DNA from: Rikenellaceae bacterium
Lineage (GTDB): Bacteria > Bacteroidota > Bacteroidia > Bacteroidales > UBA932
Reading direction: 5' to 3'
Assembly: GCA_900769735.1 (NCBI GenBank)
Contig: CAAGHY010000034.1
Span: 1-12,307 of the forward strand
Length of the DNA: 12,307 nucleotides
In this document: positions 6,262 through 12,307 of the stretch, piece by piece
Layout of the letters: every line of letters starts with the position of its first letter
Position numbering within the stretch: position 1 is the stretch's first letter
Position numbers and translations under genes: made by a program
Notes under the pieces: generated by a model
The model's database searches: none
The model's input: only the letters and a program-made list of their open reading frames with translations
What the model was told of the DNA's origin: nothing

Positions 6262-7002
6262 ATGAATCTGCTGGAGGGGGTGGTAAAGTGCGGGAGATTG
6301 TTGTTTGATTTATGTTTCCCCAGAATATGTGCTGTTTGTGGCGTTCCTTTGAACTGCCACGAACAGCATTTTTGTTTAGAGTGCTTTGCAGACCTTCCCC
6401 TTACATATTTCTGGAATATGGAGGAGACCCCGGCAGAGAGGGTCTTCTGGGGCCGCTGCCCGGTAGAGCGGGTGCACTCCCTCTTCTATTATACAGACAA
6501 CTACAGAAAAGCTGTACACCATATAAAATATAACGGCAATATCCCACTGGGACTCCATCTGGGCCGGATGCTGGGAGAGAGGATAGTGCAGTACCCCAAT
6601 GCTGCACCAATAGATTACATAGTTCCGGTTCCCCTCCACTGGCGCAAAAAACTGAAAAGAGGATACAATCAGGCAGAAATCATAGCCAGTGGGATTCAGA
6701 AAGGGATGCAGGATTTTCTTCCCGACAGTAACTTCCATGGCCCCATAGTTCTCCCAACCCTGCTGCGGAGAAAATCATTTACCGCCACCCAAACTGCCAA
6801 GGACAGGATAAGCAGGTGGCATAATGTTAAGGATGCATTTGAGGCCAATCCGGCCTGCAAAGTATGCCTGCCAGAAGGTAGCCACATCTTGATTTGCGAT
6901 GATGTTTTAACCACTGGAGCCACCCTGGAAGCGTGTGCTGCAATACTTGTAGAGGAATTCGGCTGCAGGGTGAGTATTGCAACGTTGGCGTATGTAGAGT
7001 AA
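6262..7002 (+). CDS. comF: ComF family phosphoribosyltransferase-like protein
   Basis: A 246-residue protein of the ComF/GntX family. ComF is needed for DNA uptake in naturally competent bacteria, but the family is also widespread in bacteria not known to be competent, and its reaction is not firmly settled. The N terminus has a four-cysteine zinc-binding module (C23, C26, C38, C41). The central segment has PVPLHWRKKLKRGYNQAE at 122-139. The C-terminal half has a PRPP-binding signature, LICDDVLTTGATL at 210-222, typical of type I phosphoribosyltransferases. No signal peptide or membrane segment is visible. It follows metK by 12 bp without a terminator, so read-through from the metK promoter is likely. 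The mutS2 promoter follows its stop codon. Confidence 0.9.
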   Translation: MNLLEGVVKCGRLLFDLCFPRICAVCGVPLNCHEQHFCLECFADLPLTYFWNMEETPAERVFWGRCPVERVHSLFYYTDNYRKAVHHIKYNGNIPLGLHLGRMLGERIVQYPNAAPIDYIVPVPLHWRKKLKRGYNQAEIIASGIQKGMQDFLPDSNFHGPIVLPTLLRRKSFTATQTAKDRISRWHNVKDAFEANPACKVCLPEGSHILICDDVLTTGATLEACAAILVEEFGCRVSIATLAYVE

Positions 7003-7010
7003 AAAATTAG

Positions 7011-7018
7011 TATATTTG
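7011..7018 (+). promoter_or_regulatory. -7 promoter element of mutS2
   Basis: TATATTTG matches TAnnTTTG and ends 21 bases before the mutS2 ATG, giving a predicted leader of about 17 nt. A TTG at 6985-6987 is the only -33 candidate and its spacing (23 nt) is loose. It lies just after the comF stop codon. Confidence 0.55.
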
Positions 7019-7039
7019 CGTGCGGTAAAATTATTTTAA

Positions 7040-9547
7040 ATGGATAACTCTGTCAAAATAGAACAGAAACTGGGATTTGAGAAGATAAGGGAGCAACTCA
7101 AGCTCCGTTGTTCCACCAACTATGCCAAGGGGAGAGTTGAGGCGGAAAAAGTTTCCCATAATCCCAAGACAATTGAAAAGAGGCTGCAGCTCACAGATGA
7201 GATGCGCCTTATCTGTATGTTTGAGAGCAGTTTTCCACAGAACGGTTTCATTGACAGTATAGATTTCCTCAAACCGCTTGAGGTTGAATATTCATCCATC
7301 ACACTGGAGAATATGAACAAGCTCTACACTTTTGTAGAGAACCTGAAGGGTGTTCTCAATTTCTTCAGGAACTGCAAGGAGGGAGCATATACATCATTGA
7401 AGGAGATGGCATCTCCAATAATGTTCTTTCCGGAGGTCTCAAGACGCATTGAATCTATAGTGGACCGTTTTGGAGAGGTGAGGGACAATGCTACTCCAGA
7501 GCTGTTCAACATAAGAAAATCACTCAGGGAAAAGGAGAATTCCATTTCCAGAAAAATACAGCAGATACTCAGGAAGGCTCAGGAAGAGGGACTTGCAGAA
7601 GAAGATGCAAGCGTTTCTGCCAGAGACGGCCGTCTGCTTATACCGGTAAGCGCCTCAAACAAGCGCAAGCTTCCCGGTTTTGTATATGATGAGTCTGCTA
7701 CCGGTAAAACGGTGTTTATAGAGCCAATAGAGGTTGTAGAACTCAACAACCAGGTAAAGGAGCTTATCTTTGCCCAGCAGAGGGAGATACTCCGTATCCT
7801 CAGGGAGTTCTCCGATTTCTTGCGCCCTTATCTGCCTGATCTTATATCGGGTGCAAGATTCATTGGGGAGATAGACTTCATCCGTGCAAAAGCACTTGTG
7901 GCAATGCAGATGGAGGCAGGAAAACCAATCATCTCCACTGATGAAACCCTCAAGATTGTAAAAGGAAGACACCCTATACTTGAGGCGGCACTTAAAAAGG
8001 AGAAGAAACCGATTGTTCCTCTTACCCTTACCCTTACTCCCGACAAGCATATCCTTGTAATTTCCGGTCCAAATGCGGGAGGAAAATCGGTATGCCTTAA
8101 AACTGTCGGGATGCTGCAATATATGTTCCAGTGGGGACTGCTGGTTCCTGCTAGTGAAGTAAGTGAGTTCAGGATCTTTGATGATATATTCATTGACATA
8201 GGTGATGAGCAGTCGCTTGAGAATGATTTGAGTACATACAGTTCCCACCTTACCAATATGAAGGAGCTGCTTCAGAAGGCAACTGACAATTCACTTGTGC
8301 TTATAGATGAGTTCGGTACAGGTACGGAACCAACAGCAGGTGGTGCAATTGCCCTTGCAATTCTGGAGAATATAGAGTTGAAAGGTGTGTTCGGTATCAT
8401 TACCACCCACTATACAAACCTCAAGTTCTATGCAGAAAAGGTAAATGGAGCCATAAATGGTGCAATGTTGTTTGATGTTGCAAAAATTCAGCCTCTGTAT
8501 AAATTGGAGGTAGGATTGCCAGGCAATTCATTTGCATTTGAGCTGGCCAGAAAGATAGGATTGCCTGAGCACATCATAAGGGTGGCAGAGGCAAATGCGG
8601 GTACCGGTTATGTGGATATGGAGAAGCAGTTGAGAAAGATTTCCCGCAACCGCAGGGCTTTGGATGAGAAACTGGCCAGAATCAAGAATACAGACCGTAC
8701 TCTGGAGAACATTACAGAAAAATACGAAAAGGAGCTTGCTGATATACAGGCTGTAAAGAAACAGCTTCTGGCAGAAGCCAGGAAGGAGGCCCAGGAGATT
8801 ATAGACCAGGCCAACAAAAAGGTTGAGGCAACTATCAAGGCCATTAAGGAGGCTCAGGCAGAGAAGGAGCGTACAAAGGCTGCCCGTAAGGAGCTTGAGG
8901 ATTTCAACAAGGCAATAGTTTCAGAGAACCTTTCAGAGAATGACAGGAAGATTGAAGCCAAGATGCAGAAGCTTCTTGAACGCAAGAAACGCAAGGAGGA
9001 GAGACAGCAGCGTGGAGCTGCCGGAGCGGTACAGAAAGAGGTTGCAAAACCTGTGGTAAAAGTCCCTGAGAAGAAGGAGCTTAAAGTGGGGGATAAAGTG
9101 AAGATTAAAGGTGGGGATCTTATAGGAGAGATTATGCAGGTAGGTGGCACTTGGGTTAATGTTGCAGTGGGAAGTATTATAAGCAAGGTGCAGAAAAACA
9201 ATGTTGAACAGATATCCAACAACGAGTATTCCAGCGCAGTGAAGAGTATGCCTAAAAAGGTAAGTATCCAGCAGTCAGAGGGTATTACAGAGAGGAAACT
9301 GAATTTCAAGCCAAGCATTGACATAAGGGGTGAACGTCTTATGGAGGCACTGGAGATTGTAACCCGATTTATTGACGATGCCCTTATGGTGGGAATAGGG
9401 GAAGTGAAGATCCTTCACGGAAAAGGAAATGGTGTCCTTAAAGAGGAGATAAGGAAATATCTCAAGACAGTTCCTGGAGTTGTAAGCTGCAAGGATGAGG
9501 ATATCCAGTTTGGAGGTTCCGGAATTACAGTAGTAAAAATGGATTAA
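7040..9547 (+). CDS. mutS2: MutS2 ATPase/endonuclease with C-terminal Smr domain
   Basis: An 835-residue MutS2 protein. Family members have been linked to suppression of homologous recombination and, in Bacillus, to rescue of collided ribosomes. The order of parts is standard: an N-terminal helical core domain, the ATPase with Walker A GPNAGGKS at 343-350, Walker B LVLIDEFGTGTEPTAGG with D423-E424, the switch histidine H457 in TTHYTNLK, a long charged coiled coil near 520-640, a small KOW-like beta segment near 680-725 (LKVGDKVKIKGG), and the Smr domain at about 757-835. The Smr part has DIRGERLMEAL from D761, where many homologues have DLRG, and HGKGNGVLKEEI from H793. It lacks the mismatch-recognition domain of MutS, as MutS2 proteins do. 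The start at 7040 follows its own -7 element. A small lipoprotein gene follows after 11 bp. Confidence 0.95.
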   Translation: MDNSVKIEQKLGFEKIREQLKLRCSTNYAKGRVEAEKVSHNPKTIEKRLQLTDEMRLICMFESSFPQNGFIDSIDFLKPLEVEYSSITLENMNKLYTFVENLKGVLNFFRNCKEGAYTSLKEMASPIMFFPEVSRRIESIVDRFGEVRDNATPELFNIRKSLREKENSISRKIQQILRKAQEEGLAEEDASVSARDGRLLIPVSASNKRKLPGFVYDESATGKTVFIEPIEVVELNNQVKELIFAQQREILRILREFSDFLRPYLPDLISGARFIGEIDFIRAKALVAMQMEAGKPIISTDETLKIVKGRHPILEAALKKEKKPIVPLTLTLTPDKHILVISGPNAGGKSVCLKTVGMLQYMFQWGLLVPASEVSEFRIFDDIFIDIGDEQSLENDLSTYSSHLTNMKELLQKATDNSLVLIDEFGTGTEPTAGGAIALAILENIELKGVFGIITTHYTNLKFYAEKVNGAINGAMLFDVAKIQPLYKLEVGLPGNSFAFELARKIGLPEHIIRVAEANAGTGYVDMEKQLRKISRNRRALDEKLARIKNTDRTLENITEKYEKELADIQAVKKQLLAEARKEAQEIIDQANKKVEATIKAIKEAQAEKERTKAARKELEDFNKAIVSENLSENDRKIEAKMQKLLERKKRKEERQQRGAAGAVQKEVAKPVVKVPEKKELKVGDKVKIKGGDLIGEIMQVGGTWVNVAVGSIISKVQKNNVEQISNNEYSSAVKSMPKKVSIQQSEGITERKLNFKPSIDIRGERLMEALEIVTRFIDDALMVGIGEVKILHGKGNGVLKEEIRKYLKTVPGVVSCKDEDIQFGGSGITVVKMD

Positions 9548-9558
9548 AGGAAAAGATT

Positions 9559-9960
9559 ATGAAGAAAAGAAATATTCTGGTGGCGGCGTGTATTTTGTTT
9601 GCAGCCGGTTGTACAAATATAGAGAAACAGGCCCAGGTGTCTGCAAACGGTTTCCTTGATGCATTCCTTTCCAATGAATATGAAAAAGCAGCAGAATACT
9701 GCACTGAAGAAATTAAAGGGGAACTTGCCAGAGCAACAGCAGATTTCAAAACCCTTGAGCCTTCAATAAAGGAGTTGCTGGTTTTGGAGTGTAGCAAATA
9801 TGGTGCTGAAGTTACCGGAGTAGCCAGGATTAACAAGAGTGATACAGTTGAGGTAAGCTACAGAATTTTCAAGAAAGCGGATTCACTCTCTTTTGAAAAG
9901 GGATCTGTAACTGGTACTCTCAATGTTGTGGACGGAAAGATTTCAAGACTTGGGCTCTAG
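9559..9960 (+). CDS. small lipoprotein, DUF4878-like
   Basis: A 133-residue putative lipoprotein. Residues 1-17 form a lipoprotein signal with lipobox FAAGC, lipidated at C18, so it should be anchored in the envelope facing the periplasm or the cell surface. The remainder is one compact alpha+beta domain: a helical half (ANGFLDAFLSNEYEKAAEYC and following) and then beta strands (DTVEVSYRIF, GSVTGTLNVVDGKISRL). This resembles the cystatin/NTF2-like DUF4878 lipoproteins common in Bacteroidetes, but the family name is an inference from overall pattern. It starts 11 bp after mutS2 and no promoter is visible between them, so it probably shares the transcript. A strong terminator follows. I see no functional link with MutS2 beyond position. 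Confidence 0.75.
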   Translation: MKKRNILVAACILFAAGCTNIEKQAQVSANGFLDAFLSNEYEKAAEYCTEEIKGELARATADFKTLEPSIKELLVLECSKYGAEVTGVARINKSDTVEVSYRIFKKADSLSFEKGSVTGTLNVVDGKISRLGL

Positions 9961-9974
9961 AGCCAATAGGAAAT

Positions 9975-10002
9975 AAAAAAAGTGGCGTGAGCCACTTTTT
10001 TT
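9975..10002. terminator. bidirectional intrinsic terminator
   Basis: A 12-bp stem 9975-9986 / 9991-10002 (seven A then GTGGC, answered by GCCAC then seven T) with a GTGA loop. It lies in the 45-bp gap between the convergent small lipoprotein and DUF4270 genes and has U-tracts on both strands. Confidence 0.9.
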
Positions 10003-10005
10003 ATT

Positions 10006-11364
10006 TTAATCCTCCATTACTGAATAAATCAACAGCAGTTTTGGCTTGCGTTCCATAAGAGGGCCATTGAGTTTACCTGTATAGTATGTTGTACAATCAA
10101 TGGAGTATGTTGTGTTGTCATACGAGTCTGTTGAAGCAAATGTTGGCATCAGCCACATATCGTATGTGTCATCCAGTTCAGACTTGTCCTTTGAAACAAA
10201 ATCCTGGATTGTTGAAGGTACATCCATATAATACTGGCAAAGCGACCTGTCCTGACCACCAATGTTATATCCTGCAACATTGATGTCCGCCATAGGATAG
10301 AAGAACTTCTTGTTGTAAGAAGTATCTATAACTCTGTGGGCCGGATAAAGGTTTGTAGGATATTTGGTCATATCATAATCCTCTGGAATTTCAAATGGGA
10401 ATATAAAGGCACCTTTTGCTACCAATACCTTTTTGTCTCCAAATTCCATATCCTGTTTCCAGTTGTCAATGGTCTCTTTAAGAGCTGTATGGCTGATGAA
10501 CGGTTTCAAACCGCCGCAACCCTCAAAAAGCAGGTCATCACCCGGAACCATATTCTCCATATTCACGCTCTCGTACTCAGATACGTTCACACAATAGTTA
10601 TATCCCCAAGAAAGTGTGAAGATGGTATCTTTTCTGGCAAGACCCTCATCCCAGGTAGGTTGGTAATCTACACGTATATAGATTGCACCGGTTCCAAATG
10701 TAACGGTGTTTTCCCTTCCGCCATAAGTGCCATCCTCAGGTGCTGAAGATTTAAGGATAAGGCCTTTGTATTTCTCTACAAACAAATCAAGGGAATCTCT
10801 CTCCTCCACTGTACTTCTCAGGATTTCCTCTCCAAACGATTTGTCAATGTTTATTTTTATGGTGTCACCTCCAAAGAATGTGAATTCAGAAGTGTTCATT
10901 GGAACGGGGTCATAATCAGCTGGAGTGATTGAGTTGCTGAGAACTGTTGTGGTGTCCACCCTTCTGTAAGTTCTGTGCAATGTTATCTGCTGAGGAATAC
11001 CTGCCTGGTTGTCCTGAACAACGTATGTGCTGGAAACAGGGGCAAGGAAATAAACTTCCTTTACAACAGGGTTTGTTCCAAAATCCCAGCCTGTCATATT
11101 TGGACAGATGTCAGCCATTGTAGAGAACTGCACAAGGCCGAACTCCTTAGTCCTGATGGCACCAAATACACCTTCGCCTCCCGATATGGCCTGAACCGGA
11201 CTTGATGTCTTCATCTGTAGCGGTACATCAAGTTCTGCAGTGTATACTGTAAGGTCCTGGTTTGCAGAAACCAAATCATCTCCCAATGTTTTGTCTACTG
11301 TAATGCAGGAAACAGCCGTAAAGAAGGCTACTACAGCAAACAGAATAGTATGTTTAAATTGCAT
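10006..11364 (-). CDS. DUF4270-type lipoprotein of unknown function
   Basis: A 452-residue secreted protein. The N terminus MQFKHTILFAVVAFFTAVSC is a signal peptide ending in a loose lipobox with C20 as the probable lipid attachment site. The mature part, starting ITVDKTLGDDLV, is rich in beta-strand-like, Asp/Thr/Tyr segments with no membrane helix, consistent with an outer-envelope beta-rich domain. The early D-x-x-LG segment, the length and the position next to a half-length GlgA-like gene match the DUF4270 family of Bacteroidetes, whose function is not known to me. Its start codon lies inside the end of the upstream glgA-like gene, overlapping by 11 bp, which suggests translational coupling. 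No promoter or terminator separates the two. Confidence 0.8.
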   Translation of the reverse strand: MQFKHTILFAVVAFFTAVSCITVDKTLGDDLVSANQDLTVYTAELDVPLQMKTSSPVQAISGGEGVFGAIRTKEFGLVQFSTMADICPNMTGWDFGTNPVVKEVYFLAPVSSTYVVQDNQAGIPQQITLHRTYRRVDTTTVLSNSITPADYDPVPMNTSEFTFFGGDTIKINIDKSFGEEILRSTVEERDSLDLFVEKYKGLILKSSAPEDGTYGGRENTVTFGTGAIYIRVDYQPTWDEGLARKDTIFTLSWGYNYCVNVSEYESVNMENMVPGDDLLFEGCGGLKPFISHTALKETIDNWKQDMEFGDKKVLVAKGAFIFPFEIPEDYDMTKYPTNLYPAHRVIDTSYNKKFFYPMADINVAGYNIGGQDRSLCQYYMDVPSTIQDFVSKDKSELDDTYDMWLMPTFASTDSYDNTTYSIDCTTYYTGKLNGPLMERKPKLLLIYSVMED

Positions 11365-12181
11365 CTTCCCCTAAAATTTTGTCGTAAAACTGGTTATACT
11401 CTTTAATGTATTCAGAATCAGACAGGTCTGTATAAGGCAAAACCGGAAGCTTTGATGCTGCTGCAAATTCATTTATCTCAGCAGGGAGCTCAGGGCTGCC
11501 GCAAATGATACCGTCTGCATTCTGGATTGCGAGTTTAGCAAGATTTATGCCATTTGCAGTTTTAAGCACTTCCACATCCTTGTTTTTGATGCCAGGAAGA
11601 ATCACTTTGCTGCCCATATCATCTGCAAATGTCTCATCAGCAATCTCATTGTACAATGAAAGCACAACCTTACAATCTGTAAAGATAGGGTCATCCTTAT
11701 ACGCCTTCTTCAAATACAGAGGAAGGATGTGTGAAATCCAACCCTGGCAATGGATGATGTCTGGCTTCCATCTTAGTTTTTTTACTGTCTCCAATACGCC
11801 GCGCGCAAAGAAGATTGCACGCTCGTCATTGTCTTCAAAAAATTTGCCGTCTTCCCCTGCATAAACAAATTTTCTGTGGAAATAGTCATCATTGTCTATA
11901 AAGTAAACCTGCATTCTTGCAGAAGAGATAGATGCCACTTTAATGATAAGCGGACGGTCTATGTCATTAACAACAATGTTCATACCTGAAAGGCGGATAA
12001 CCTCGTGCAACTGGTTTCTCCTCTCATTTATGTTGCCGTATCTGGGCATAAATGAACGGATCTCCTTCCCGTTTTCCTGAATACCTTGCGGAAGGTAACG
12101 GCCAACTGAAGAAATGGTGCTTTCTGGGAGATAAGGGGTAATCTCTGAATTTACGAACAATATTTTCTTTGACTCCTTCAT
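11354..12181 (-). CDS. half-length glycogen/starch synthase-like protein (GT5 N-terminal domain only)
   Basis: A 275-residue protein resembling the N-terminal Rossmann-like half of glycogen synthase (GT5, 'starch synthase catalytic domain'). The segments ILFVNSEITPY at 7-17, RSFMPRYGNINERRNQLHEV, DNDDYFHR, ERAIFFARGVLE and WKPDIIHCQGW follow the GlgA N-domain pattern. True bacterial GlgA has about 480 residues, with a second half that completes the nucleotide-sugar site. That half is absent here. The KTGGL-type ADP-glucose motif after the first strand is replaced by STISSVGRYLPQ. The same short form is common in Bacteroidetes, so this is probably not a truncated gene. Glycogen-synthesis activity is doubtful, and it may have another cytoplasmic role. 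It has its own -7 element and overlaps the DUF4270 gene by 11 bp. Confidence 0.82.
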   Translation of the reverse strand: MKESKKILFVNSEITPYLPESTISSVGRYLPQGIQENGKEIRSFMPRYGNINERRNQLHEVIRLSGMNIVVNDIDRPLIIKVASISSARMQVYFIDNDDYFHRKFVYAGEDGKFFEDNDERAIFFARGVLETVKKLRWKPDIIHCQGWISHILPLYLKKAYKDDPIFTDCKVVLSLYNEIADETFADDMGSKVILPGIKNKDVEVLKTANGINLAKLAIQNADGIICGSPELPAEINEFAAASKLPVLPYTDLSDSEYIKEYNQFYDKILGEDAI

Positions 12182-12201
12182 AGAAATGTAATTTTAACGC
12201 A

Positions 12202-12209
12202 CAAAGTTA
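12202..12209 (-). promoter_or_regulatory. -7 promoter element of the glgA-like/DUF4270 operon
   Basis: Read on the minus strand, TAACTTTG matches TAnnTTTG. The predicted start near 12198 gives a leader of about 17 nt before the ATG at 12181. The same octamer precedes cdaA. The -33 region is unclear. The remaining bases to the window end hold no supported gene. Confidence 0.5.
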
Positions 12210-12307
12210 CATATAATTCGTTGAATTGAGAAATTTGGGGCAAAATAATTGGCAGACAGGGGTTTTGTGAAATTCTGATTTTTGGAGGAATGCCAGCAAA
12301 AACCAAC

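Noticed and set aside
7655..8256. Minus-strand 197- and 142-codon frames opposite mutS2
   Set aside because: They cover the MutS2 ATPase region in antisense. Their composition follows from the coding bias of mutS2, and no independent start signal is present.
12290..12307. ATG at 12290 after GGAGGA, open to the window end (MPAKTN)
   Set aside because: Only six codons are visible, no promoter match precedes it, and a purine run plus ATG is easily found by chance. A rightward gene may start here or beyond the window, but the sequence does not support a call.

Overview
This window looks like an ordinary, compact stretch of chromosome from a member of the Bacteroidota, most likely Bacteroidales. 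The evidence is of three kinds. Several genes are preceded by the Bacteroidetes-type -7 promoter element TAnnTTTG, and there are few obvious Shine-Dalgarno sequences. The gene content is typical of the group: a DUF4270 lipoprotein next to a half-length glycogen-synthase-like protein, a family C69 peptidase and a Bacteroidetes-type CdaA. Base composition and coding style look uniform, and I see no insertion sequence, phage gene, CRISPR array, tRNA or rRNA.

Layout. 25-858 (+) is a PHP-domain histidinol-phosphatase-like phosphoesterase. It converges on a secreted C69 dipeptidase (893-2599, -) across a perfect 12-bp hairpin. A small secreted protein (2660-3085, +) is divergent from the peptidase and converges on cdaA (3112-3897, -) across a second bidirectional terminator. 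Upstream of cdaA on the same strand is plsY (3977-4624, probably longer at its N terminus). A 368-bp non-coding region separates plsY from the divergent metK (4993-6249, +). This region holds both promoters and a roughly 186-nt metK leader containing what I read as a SAM-II class riboswitch. comF follows metK by 12 bp. mutS2 (7040-9547) has its own promoter and is followed by a small lipoprotein gene. A third symmetric terminator separates these from the leftward pair glgA-like -> DUF4270 lipoprotein, whose reading frames overlap by 11 bp.

How the genes work together. Most are housekeeping genes: S-adenosylmethionine synthesis (metK), phospholipid initiation (plsY), c-di-AMP synthesis (cdaA), DNA or ribosome quality control (mutS2) and DNA uptake or phosphoribosyltransferase function (comF). 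MetK makes SAM, and its leader appears to sense SAM, which would give feedback control. The glgA-like/DUF4270 pair is the least understood part: a cytoplasmic half-glycosyltransferase lacking the usual ADP-glucose-binding motif, translationally overlapped with an envelope lipoprotein of unknown function.

The observations most worth checking are the SAM-II-like element, its distance from metK and the mini-ORF that starts inside it; the probable non-AUG start of plsY; the half-GlgA/DUF4270 pair; and the possibly leaderless first gene. I found no strong evidence of a wholly new system.
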